A DNA stretch of 21,624 nucleotides, taken from the NCBI GenBank assembly GCA_945787595.1, contig CALZJV010000145.1, positions 1 to 21,624 of the forward strand, given 5' to 3'. Source of the stretch: an uncultured Desulfobacterales bacterium (GTDB taxonomy: Bacteria > Desulfobacterota > Desulfobacteria > Desulfobacterales > JAFDCJ01). Below are positions 15,436 to 21,624 of the stretch, one piece after another (position 1 is the stretch's first letter; each line of letters opens with the position of its first letter). The position numbers and the translations under genes are program-made. The notes beneath the pieces are model-generated. The model worked only from the letters and a program-made list of their open reading frames with translations, had not been told where the DNA came from and searched no databases.

Positions 15436-16131
15436 TTAGTTAAGGAAGGGCAAAAACAGATAACGCAGATTTTTCAAAGATTTTTCAATAGCATAGGGCA
15501 AGTTTTTCGCAAAATTGTCCAATATGATTATTGCATTTATCGATGAATCACTCATGGAGGTGGATCGTAGACGGTTGGCAATAGCAGCATTGACGATTTG
15601 GATATTATGATAAATTTTGGTCAAACCTTCAAGTTCAAGATCAGCGTGGCGGCCTTCCATTTTTAAAAAATACTGCGCCAATAAATACATCGAAGTGGCC
15701 CGAAATATGGTTTCCTCGTTGCTTGCCAGGGGCAGATGAAATCGGCCCATGGCTTTAAAAAAAGAGGCATGAGGGCAACCACAAGTTGCGATGACCAGGC
15801 CCATCATCGAACTGATTCCTTTTTGAACGGTTGTATGCTGGGAGATCCGTCGCTCCTGGGTGATGACATCCATCCTGATTTTGTCATACGAGAGCAGTCC
15901 GTCAAATTTTTGCACGATATTGACGATGTTGGTCGCCAGGGGACAATAGGGGTGTGTAACGACATCAAGAGGACAATGCGGGCATTGATGGAAATCTAGC
16001 CTGGACCACTCCGGCAGGGATGTCGGGATATTGCCAGTCAGTTCCAAGTTCCGCGGATTCAGCTCCAGTTTGAAATCTTCACTGGAGTTATCCGGTAACC
16101 GAAAGCAGTATTGAATTACGATGGTATTCAT
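15436..16131 (-). CDS. Conserved-looking cysteine-rich protein of unknown function
   Basis: I do not recognise a named family with certainty. The 231-residue protein starts with a beta-like N-terminal part (NTIVIQYCFRLPDNSSEDFKLELN). A cysteine/histidine-rich core follows: HQCPHCPLD (48-56), THPYCPLA (59-66), then CGCPH (117-121) in a hydrophobic context (GLVIATCGCPHASFFKAMGR). The C-terminal half is helical and ends with LRYLFLPFLN. C50, C53, C63, C117 and C119 with nearby histidines could bind a metal ion or iron-sulphur cluster; this is inference from spacing. No signal peptide or membrane segment is clear. The paired CPxC and YCPLA blocks look like functional constraint rather than chance. 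It lies upstream of the YvcK/activator pair on the same strand but 200 bases away. A possible one-TM micro-ORF ends 47 bases before it. The ATG at 16131 has a weak ribosome-binding site. Confidence 0.75.
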   Translation of the reverse strand: MNTIVIQYCFRLPDNSSEDFKLELNPRNLELTGNIPTSLPEWSRLDFHQCPHCPLDVVTHPYCPLATNIVNIVQKFDGLLSYDKIRMDVITQERRISQHTTVQKGISSMMGLVIATCGCPHASFFKAMGRFHLPLASNEETIFRATSMYLLAQYFLKMEGRHADLELEGLTKIYHNIQIVNAAIANRLRSTSMSDSSINAIIILDNFAKNLPYAIEKSLKNLRYLFLPFLN

Positions 16132-16178
16132 TTATAGTTATCCGGAACTAATAAATCAAGTCACTTCTTCTCAAACGC

Positions 16179-16352
16179 CTAGTCGTCGATGTCCGGATTC
16201 TGTATTTCATTCGATATCGTAATTAGGCAGGTTATAATCCCAAATAGACAACATATGGCAGCTATTACAGTAATAATCAATAAGTTTTTATCGAAAATAA
16301 GCTCACTTTCAATCAGGGTGAAGACTGTGGGTATGTTGAGCTGATTCTTCAT
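16179..16352 (-). CDS. Possible 57-residue single-pass membrane micro-protein
   Basis: This is a short minus-strand frame from ATG (16350-16352) to TAG (16179-16181). The product has a polar start (MKNQLNIPTVFTLIES), one strong hydrophobic helix of about 22 residues (about 24-46, rich in I, L, V, A with three cysteines) and an acidic tail ending NPDIDD. A clean TM segment flanked by polar ends on the same strand as, and 47 bases upstream of, the cysteine-rich gene suggests a real small membrane protein, perhaps in one operon. Against this, there is no ribosome-binding site before the ATG and no known homologue comes to mind. Treat as tentative. Confidence 0.35.
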   Translation of the reverse strand: MKNQLNIPTVFTLIESELIFDKNLLIITVIAAICCLFGIITCLITISNEIQNPDIDD

Positions 16353-16526
16353 TTCTGTAGGAATAGTTGGGCACTGCTGAGTCGTTCGACCCCGAGTTAT
16401 TCAAGCCTAAGCTCACGACCGAAGGGCTCATCGAAGGCTGGTGGAACATGTCACCGATTCTGAGAGTAACCAGATCCTCAATGCTCTTTTAAATTCTGAG
16501 GCATGTTACATACGATAGGATAATTT

Positions 16527-16602
16527 TGGTGCCCCCGGCAAGAATCGAACTTGCGGCACATGGATTAGGAATCCATTGCTCTATCCACTGAGCTACGGGG
16601 GC
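16527..16602 (-). tRNA. tRNA-Arg (anticodon CCT)
   Basis: Read on the minus strand from 16602, a full cloverleaf forms. The acceptor stem GCCCCCG pairs with CGGGGGC, and the D-arm contains GCTCAGTGGATAGAGC. The anticodon stem ATGGA/TCCAT has loop TTCCTAA, giving anticodon CCT (AGG codon, arginine). The T-arm contains GTTCGATTC, and an encoded CCA end occupies 16527-16529. A promoter lies upstream at 16645-16673. tRNA-Arg(CCT) genes are frequent targets of integrases, but no integrase and no duplicated tRNA end is visible here. Confidence 0.97.
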
Positions 16603-16644
16603 TGACGGTCGCATTGTGGAGTTGCTTGTTTTGGCGGGTGTATT

Positions 16645-16673
16645 TATATACTCGAAACCTGTAATGGTGTAAA
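16645..16673 (-). promoter_or_regulatory. Promoter of tRNA-Arg
   Basis: On the minus strand TTTACA (16668-16673) and TATATA (16645-16650) are exactly 17 bases apart, matching 5/6 and 4/6 of the consensus. The mature tRNA starts about 40 bases downstream. Confidence 0.55.
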
Positions 16674-16849
16674 GGTCATTTTTGAAGATCGCCGCGAAAC
16701 CAGTTACCTATAATTGAACCCGAACACGCAACGATCCATTGTAGAGTCCTTATCCATTTGCTGATAAGGCAAAGATCAATCGAACTATGGGTAAAAGCCG
16801 CTGTAAGCTTTCCTAATATGCTTAAATATATAATAATATCGTAAGTTAG

Positions 16850-16879
16850 TTGCAATTTTCATCGGATTTGTGGTATAAA
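16850..16879 (+). promoter_or_regulatory. Possible promoter of the sugar-nucleotide operon
   Basis: TTGCAA (16850-16855) and TATAAA (16874-16879) are 18 bases apart (4/6 and 5/6). It would give a leader of about 165 bases before the decarboxylase gene. No sigma-54 site was found upstream of this operon. Confidence 0.35.
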
Positions 16880-17048
16880 TTTTATGATCATGTAGACTTT
16901 TGGATAAGCAATTTCCAAGGGCAAGTTTTTTAGTTCGAACCTTGACATTCTAACCAATAAATTCAGCTTCTTAGATTTCACGCGAGATCCAAAGTACTCG
17001 ACTCCAATTGGTAACTGCCTTCGAATCGATCAAATAAAAGGAAAAAAT

Positions 17049-17993
17049 ATGCATCTGCGAAAACGTGTGCTGGTGACCGGAGGAGCCGGATTTTTAGGCT
17101 CTTTCCTATGTGAACGTCTGCTGGCGGAGGGATGTGATGTCATCTGTGTGGATAATTTTTACACCGGGACCAAACGCAATATTATCCATCTATTAAAAAA
17201 TCCCTACTTCGAGTTGATCCGTCATGATATCACCTTTCCTCTTTATCTGGAAGTGGACGAAATATATAATCTTGCCTGTCCGGCTTCGCCAATTCATTAT
17301 CAGAATGATCCGGTCCAGACCACCAAGGTCAATGTCCACGGCTCTATCAATATGCTGGGACTGGCCAAGCGACTTCAGGCCAAAATTCTACAGGCTTCTA
17401 CATCGGAAGTATACGGTGACCCCACCGTCCATCCCCAGACTGAAGAGTATTGGGGCAATGTAAATTGCATCGGTACGAGATCTTGCTATGATGAAGGCAA
17501 ACGTTGTGCCGAAACATTGTTTTTTGATTACCATAGACAACATAAGATCAGCATTCGGGTTGTACGGATTTTTAATACCTATGGGCCGCGAATGCATCCC
17601 AATGATGGCCGGGTGGTGAGCAATTTCATCATTCAAGCTCTAAAAAACCAAGACATTACTGTATATGGTGAAGGAACTCAAACCCGTTCTTTTTGTTTTG
17701 TGGATGATTTGATTGATGGATTGATACGGATGATGAATGCTCCGGATGATTTTAACGGACCGGTAAATATTGGTAACCCCAATGAATTCAGTATATTGGA
17801 GCTTGCTAATAAAGTAATTGAGCTAATCGGATCGACATCTAAAATCGTTTATCTTCCCTTGCCGGAAGATGACCCCCTGCAACGTCAGCCAAATATAGCT
17901 CTGGCAAAAGAGCGGTTGGGATGGGAACCGAAAACCCAGCTTGAAGAAGGACTTAAGCGAACGATTGAATATTTTAAGAATCATGTTCTGTAA
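17049..17993 (+). CDS. UDP-glucuronate decarboxylase (UDP-xylose synthase)
   Basis: NAD-dependent enzyme of the extended short-chain dehydrogenase family. It converts UDP-glucuronate to UDP-xylose for surface polysaccharide or LPS sugars. The 314-residue protein begins with the Rossmann loop [10 protein letters not shown] (9-18) and has the UXS-type [21 protein letters not shown] segment. The catalytic STSE (117-120) is followed by Tyr147 and Lys151 in SCYDEGKR, and further on come [22 protein letters not shown] and the [14 protein letters not shown] region. Length and motif order are standard, without the extra N-terminal membrane helix of some eukaryotic forms. AAAGGA precedes the ATG by about 6 bases. 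gmd follows 17 bases downstream, so the two are almost certainly co-transcribed. The family is clear; the close relatives (UDP-glucose epimerase-like) fit less well because of the PASP and YDEGKR motifs. Confidence 0.93.
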   Translation: MHLRKRVLVTGGAGFLGSFLCERLLAEGCDVICVDNFYTGTKRNIIHLLKNPYFELIRHDITFPLYLEVDEIYNLACPASPIHYQNDPVQTTKVNVHGSINMLGLAKRLQAKILQASTSEVYGDPTVHPQTEEYWGNVNCIGTRSCYDEGKRCAETLFFDYHRQHKISIRVVRIFNTYGPRMHPNDGRVVSNFIIQALKNQDITVYGEGTQTRSFCFVDDLIDGLIRMMNAPDDFNGPVNIGNPNEFSILELANKVIELIGSTSKIVYLPLPEDDPLQRQPNIALAKERLGWEPKTQLEEGLKRTIEYFKNHVL

Positions 17994-18010
17994 CCCAAGG
18001 AGAAAATTGT

Positions 18011-19099
18011 ATGAAGCGAGCGCTGGTTACCGGCATTACCGGTCAGGACGGCTCCTATCTGGCTGAACTTTTATTGAAAAAAGGCTACGAAGTCCATGGC
18101 ATAAAGCGTCGGGCGTCTTCGTTCAATACGGCTCGGGTAGACCATCTTTACCGCGATCCTCACGAAGAGGATGTACGGTTTTTTATGCATTATGGGGATC
18201 TTACGGATTCAACCAATCTCATTCGCATCATTCAAGAAACCCAACCCGAAGAAATCTATAACCTGGCAGCTCAAAGTCATGTCAAAGTCTCGTTTGAAAC
18301 ACCCGAATACACGGCCAACGTGGATGCATTAGGAACGCTGCGCCTTCTTGAGGCCATCAGAATTTTAAAATTGGTGAATAAAACCCGATTTTACCAGGCT
18401 TCCACATCCGAACTATATGGAAAGGTCCAGGAAATTCCACAAAAAGAAACCACCCCATTTTATCCACGCTCACCTTACGCTGTGGCTAAGCTTTACGCAT
18501 ACTGGATCACAATCAACTATCGGGAAGCATACGGTATTTATGCCTGCAACGGAATTTTGTTCAATCATGAATCGCCAATCCGTGGGGAAACCTTTGTCAC
18601 CCGCAAAATTACCCGAGCCCTGGCGCGACTCAAAACAGGCCTGCCGGGGATCCTTCACATCGGCAACCTCGATGCCCAGAGAGACTGGGGGCACGCTAGG
18701 GACTATGTCGAAATGCAGTGGTTGATGCTCCAACAGGATGAGCCCGAAGACTATGTTATCGCCACCGGCGAACATTTTTCCGTGAGAGAGTTCATCGAGA
18801 TTGCCGCCCAACAGCTTGATATATCGATTCGCTGGGAAGGGGTGGGTGTTGATGAAAAGGGCATCAATAAGGAAACCGGGCAAATTATGGTTGCCGTGGA
18901 TCCCCGCTATTTTCGCCCCACCGAAGTACCGGATCTTTTAGGCAATGCCGGCAAAGCTAGGGAAAAGCTGGGATGGAAACCTCGCATTACATTCGAGCAA
19001 TTGGTTGCTGAAATGGTAGAAGCAGACATGAAGGAGGCGCAAAAAGACTACCTGTGCCAGCTGGAAGGATTCCAAACCTTTAATCATTTTGATGCATAG
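18011..19099 (+). CDS. gmd: GDP-mannose 4,6-dehydratase
   Basis: Converts GDP-mannose to GDP-4-keto-6-deoxymannose, the branch-point precursor of GDP-fucose, GDP-rhamnose and perosamine. The 362-residue protein starts [19 protein letters not shown] (nucleotide loop GITGQDG, 8-14) and has the [18 protein letters not shown] cofactor segment. The catalytic residues Thr132 and Glu134 lie in STSELYGK, and Tyr156 and Lys160 in [21 protein letters not shown] and [16 protein letters not shown] are diagnostic for Gmd. Length is normal and no lesion is seen. AAGGAG lies about 9 bases upstream of the ATG. It follows the UDP-glucuronate decarboxylase by 17 bases. No GDP-fucose synthase, reductase or glycosyltransferase is in the window, so the final sugar cannot be told. 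Confidence 0.96.
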   Translation: MKRALVTGITGQDGSYLAELLLKKGYEVHGIKRRASSFNTARVDHLYRDPHEEDVRFFMHYGDLTDSTNLIRIIQETQPEEIYNLAAQSHVKVSFETPEYTANVDALGTLRLLEAIRILKLVNKTRFYQASTSELYGKVQEIPQKETTPFYPRSPYAVAKLYAYWITINYREAYGIYACNGILFNHESPIRGETFVTRKITRALARLKTGLPGILHIGNLDAQRDWGHARDYVEMQWLMLQQDEPEDYVIATGEHFSVREFIEIAAQQLDISIRWEGVGVDEKGINKETGQIMVAVDPRYFRPTEVPDLLGNAGKAREKLGWKPRITFEQLVAEMVEADMKEAQKDYLCQLEGFQTFNHFDA

Positions 19100-19103
19100 C
19101 ATT

Positions 19104-19124
19104 CGCTAAATTAAGCGGTTTTTT
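19104..19124 (+). terminator. Weak possible terminator after gmd
   Basis: CGCT (19104-19107) pairs with AGCG (19114-19117) around a 6-base loop, followed by GTTTTTT, starting 5 bases after the gmd stop codon. The stem is only 4-5 bp, so this is tentative. Confidence 0.35.
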
Positions 19125-19646
19125 CTCGCTCTTCACCGATCCCCAACGAATCAAAGTCTCGTGAATATCCTCAATATATGCAAGTGCATGTATGCTTGCC
19201 CGCCCGGTGGAATGCGGAGCATATTCGGATAGGTTTTTTCTCATCCCGATTTAGTCGGGTCTGTTTAAAATGTCGGCACATCTTACACCGAAAAGTCGCT
19301 CTATGGATGCCTTTAGAAATAATTTTTACGCGTTCAAATGCAAAAAGACCAAATCGCAAGCATTAAATTCTTTGCCCTGTTAAATTGTGATTGTCGGATT
19401 GGTACTTTTTGTGATATCGCTGCTGAGGATTCATTCAAAAATAGTTTCCTATTTTGTACGCCAATGCATCCCGTCCGGCCGCGTTGAGAAAGCTCGGAAT
19501 CTTGACACACATTGCTCGAATGGATATTTTGTAGTTAAACCCATGTCCGTTGCGGTTTGAATGCGTTCATTCTGCTCTCTATATTATCTGCCTTCAAGCA
19601 GTCCCCGGCCTATGAATCTTAAGACAGAATTCATCATAAGCTAAAG
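19125..19646. other. Non-coding gap between gmd and the uracil-DNA glycosylase gene
   Basis: About 520 bases without a supported gene. A 5-bp hairpin, CCCGA-TTTAG-TCGGG (19245-19259), and a good promoter near 19502 are the only clear signals. A 62-codon frame exists on each strand at about 19171-19366, but neither has a ribosome-binding site nor resembles a protein I know. It may be decayed remains of genes in the polysaccharide cluster. Confidence 0.45.
19502..19530 (+). promoter_or_regulatory. Sigma-70 promoter for the UDG-nfeD operon
   Basis: A perfect TTGACA (19502-19507) lies 17 bases before TATTTT (19525-19530, 4/6). It sits about 115 bases upstream of the uracil-DNA glycosylase start and is the best plus-strand promoter match in this gap. 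Confidence 0.55.
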
Positions 19647-20348
19647 ATGATCGACAAACAAACATTTATTCAGACGATTCTGGAAATTGACAATAGTCTT
19701 CGGTTTTTAGCTGCCAATGGATATCGCGGTTTTGCCTGCAACGGGCATTCTTTGGAAAAGCTTGAAAAATGGGGGAAAAAGCGCGAATCTTTCCCTGACA
19801 CTCTGGAAAGTATCAATGCCGATCTCGGTGATTGCCAGCGATGCAAACTTGCCCGGGGGCGACATCATATTGTATTTGGAGATGGAAATCCCAAAGCAAA
19901 ACTTGTATTTATCGGCGAAGGTCCCGGCTTTGAAGAAGATCGAAAAGGACAACCCTTTGTCGGTGCCGCCGGTCAGCTTCTTAATCGGATCATTGAAGCC
20001 ATTAAATTATCTCGGGATCAGGTTTACATCTGCAATATCATCAAATGTCGTCCTCCGGGAAACCGTAATCCCGAACCGGATGAAATAAAAACCTGTTTTC
20101 CATTTCTGGAGCGTCAGATAGCAGCCATACAGCCTGACTTCATCATCGCACTGGGCACTTTTGCAGCCCAGACACTGCTGGGAACCGTAACACCCATATC
20201 AAGACTCCGGGGAAGTTTTCATGAGTACAAGGGAATTAAAGTAGTGCCTACATACCATCCCGCTTATCTCCTGCGCAATCCAGATAAAAAGCGGGATGTG
20301 TGGGAGGATATGAAAATGCTGATGAAGGAATATCATTATGAAGATTAA
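19647..20348 (+). CDS. Type 4 (iron-sulphur) uracil-DNA glycosylase
   Basis: Removes uracil from DNA as the first step of base-excision repair. The 233-residue protein has the family's four cluster cysteines: CQRC (63 and 66), then Cys134 in CNIIKCRPPGNRNP and Cys150 in KTCFPFL. These would ligate a 4Fe-4S cluster. The active-site motif appears as GEGPGFEED (90-98), with the conserved GQPFVGAAGQLL after it, and the second motif is HPAYLLRNP (204-212). An N-terminal extension of about 60 residues precedes the core, as in many bacterial members of this family; its role is unknown. The start ATG lacks a strong ribosome-binding site. The last 11 bases overlap the nfeD start, so the two are probably co-transcribed, although no functional link is obvious. 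Confidence 0.95.
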   Translation: MIDKQTFIQTILEIDNSLRFLAANGYRGFACNGHSLEKLEKWGKKRESFPDTLESINADLGDCQRCKLARGRHHIVFGDGNPKAKLVFIGEGPGFEEDRKGQPFVGAAGQLLNRIIEAIKLSRDQVYICNIIKCRPPGNRNPEPDEIKTCFPFLERQIAAIQPDFIIALGTFAAQTLLGTVTPISRLRGSFHEYKGIKVVPTYHPAYLLRNPDKKRDVWEDMKMLMKEYHYED

Positions 20349-21624
20349 ACTTTTTCACCTGGCGTTCCTGCTGGTTTTTTTAATAGTTTCGAATATTGTG
20401 TTTGCGCAGCAAAGTGAGATTTACATCATCCAGGTTGCGGATGCCATCAGTCCGGGAACGGCCGAATTTATAAAATCCGGCATTAAAACAGCAGAAGAAA
20501 ATGGGGCTGCCTGCGTTATCATCGAACTGGACACCCCGGGGGGACTGGCTGAATCCATGCGCCTAATTGTCCAGAACATATTGGCCAGCAGGGTGCCGGT
20601 GGTGGTGTTCGTGTATCCGGGTGGCGCCAGAGCTGCTTCAGCCGGTGTGATGATTACCATGGCGGCGGATGTTGCAGCAATGGCACCGGGGACCAATATC
20701 GGTGCCGCCCATCCGGTGGGTGCAGGAGGAAAGGAGATTGACAAGACCATGTCGGAAAAGGTCATCAACGACATGGTGGCCCAGGCCAAAAGCGTCGCCG
20801 AAAAACGGGGCAGAAACGCAAAATGGGTGGAAGATGCCATCCGGGAGAGTGTGTCGGTGACTGAGACCGAGGCTTTAAAAGAAAATATTATTGACCTTAT
20901 CGCCATGGACACCGATGATCTTATCAAACAACTCAACGGCCGTGAAATAAAGGGCAGAGGCATATTAAAACTCGACGATGTCAACAAAGTGACCATCAAA
21001 GAGACCTTGCGCACCAAAATCTTAAAGACCATCAGCAATCCCAATATTGCATACATTCTCATGATGATTGGGCTGGCGGGACTTTATTTTGAATTTTCTC
21101 ATCCAGGTTCCATTTTCCCGGGGGTGATCGGGGCGATCGCCTTGATTCTTGCATTTTTTGCGATGCAGACACTGCCGGTAAACTATGCCGGAATTTTGCT
21201 GATCGTGCTGGCTATTATATTTTTTATCATGGAGATGAAAATTACCAGTTATGGGCTTTTAAGCGTGGCTGGGGTTGTCTCTCTGTTGCTGGGCTCTCTC
21301 ATGTTGTTTAAAGGCAGCGCACCTGACATGAAAGTGTCGTTGCAGGTTGTGTTACCTACGATTATATTAATTTCCGGATTTTTTATATTGGTTGCCGGCC
21401 TGGTTTTTCGAGCTCAAATTTCAAAACCGACGACCGGTTCCACGGGACTTGTGGGCGAAATTGGCGTTGTAAAAAAGGCATTGACACCCGAAGGCAAGGT
21501 ATTTGTTCACGGTGAGCTTTGGAATGCGAGGGCCAAAGACCCGATTGACAAAGATGCCAAAGTGCGGATAGTACAGGTAGTCAATCTGATCCTGGAAGTT
21601 GAGTCTGTAGATCAAGATGCTGCT
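20338..21624 (+). CDS. NfeD-family membrane-bound serine protease (ClpP class), open at right edge
   Basis: Long-form NfeD protein. The frame is open from the ATG at 20338 (AAGGA 8 bases upstream) to the last base: 429 residues with no stop, probably nearly complete. It has a signal peptide (1-23, ending VFAQ), then a ClpP/SppA-like serine-protease domain: VIIELDTPGGL (61-70), the nucleophile in GGARAASAGVMI (Ser101) and a likely general-base lysine near residue 141 (MSEKVIND). That gives the Ser-Lys dyad of this family. Four or five membrane helices follow (about 235-360), then the C-terminal NfeD OB-fold (GLVGEIGVVKKAL...). Family members cleave membrane proteins such as stomatins and are usually followed by a stomatin/SPFH gene, which would lie just beyond the window. 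It overlaps the upstream glycosylase gene by 11 bases. Confidence 0.93.
   Translation, partial: MKIKLFHLAFLLVFLIVSNIVFAQQSEIYIIQVADAISPGTAEFIKSGIKTAEENGAACVIIELDTPGGLAESMRLIVQNILASRVPVVVFVYPGGARAASAGVMITMAADVAAMAPGTNIGAAHPVGAGGKEIDKTMSEKVINDMVAQAKSVAEKRGRNAKWVEDAIRESVSVTETEALKENIIDLIAMDTDDLIKQLNGREIKGRGILKLDDVNKVTIKETLRTKILKTISNPNIAYILMMIGLAGLYFEFSHPGSIFPGVIGAIALILAFFAMQTLPVNYAGILLIVLAIIFFIMEMKITSYGLLSVAGVVSLLLGSLMLFKGSAPDMKVSLQVVLPTIILISGFFILVAGLVFRAQISKPTTGSTGLVGEIGVVKKALTPEGKVFVHGELWNARAKDPIDKDAKVRIVQVVNLILEVESVDQDAA

Larger units (their letters stand above)
16603..17048. other. Intergenic region between tRNA-Arg and the sugar-nucleotide genes (divergent)
   Basis: About 445 bases without a gene. 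It holds the tRNA promoter (minus), a possible promoter for the decarboxylase (plus) and a perfect 7-bp hairpin, CCTTATC (16748-16754) with GATAAGG (16763-16769), which has no T-run. The remainder is AT-rich and featureless to my reading. Confidence 0.5.

Noticed and set aside
16395..16450. Sequence resembling a degenerate CTGAGC/CGAAGGGCTC intergenic repeat
   Set aside because: Only a partial match from memory and a single copy in the window.
16527..16602. tRNA-Arg as an integration site of a mobile element
   Set aside because: No integrase gene and no second copy of the tRNA 3' end is present in the window.
19171..19366. Overlapping 62-codon frames on both strands in the gap after gmd
   Set aside because: Neither has a start signal or protein-like features; likely chance frames.

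Overview
The window looks like chromosomal DNA of a Gram-negative, outer-membrane bacterium, most likely a deltaproteobacterial (Desulfobacterota, Desulfobacterales-like) lineage. The reasons are the style of the proteins, two LPS-transport genes (lptE, lptA), a yajC-secD pair downstream of an RNase G gene, a leuS-lptE pair, and a sigma-54 activator beside a sigma-54-type promoter. This assignment is inference from gene content; no marker such as 16S rRNA is present.

Left part (1-9400), housekeeping. On the minus strand are rng (RNase G), yajC and the start of secD, which runs off the left edge. A 530-base spacer follows, then leuS and lptE on the plus strand and a strong bidirectional terminator. 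Next come rpsT on the minus strand and a tightly overlapped plus-strand operon of murJ, a FtsB/DivIC-like gene and a small TPR-like gene. Both rng and leuS carry an internal deletion with a frameshift, each removing a conserved core segment: the CPxC zinc link of RNase G and the GGIEHA region of LeuRS. Real lesions and assembly errors cannot be told apart from one sequence. Because leuS is essential, an assembly or amplification artefact is the first thing to exclude.

Middle part (9400-16600), sparsely coding and AT-rich. It holds a lone lptA, a cold-shock protein gene, an isolated khpA (KH-domain RNA-binding protein) behind a leader with an intrinsic terminator, and a 64-residue arginine-rich small protein. 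A good sigma-54 (-24/-12) promoter lies upstream of that small gene. Beyond it are an AAA+ sigma-54 activator without a sensor domain, apparently co-transcribed with a YvcK/CofD-like protein, a cysteine-rich protein of unknown function with a possible one-TM micro-ORF upstream, and tRNA-Arg(CCT). The sigma-54 promoter and the adjacent sensorless activator form the most interesting local unit.

Right part (16600-21624). A UDP-glucuronate decarboxylase and a GDP-mannose 4,6-dehydratase form a nucleotide-sugar pair that would supply UDP-xylose and the GDP-fucose/rhamnose precursor for surface polysaccharide. A 550-base spacer follows, then a type 4 uracil-DNA glycosylase overlapping an NfeD-type membrane serine protease that runs off the right edge.

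I found no CRISPR array, insertion sequence, integrase, rRNA or obvious phage or defence module.
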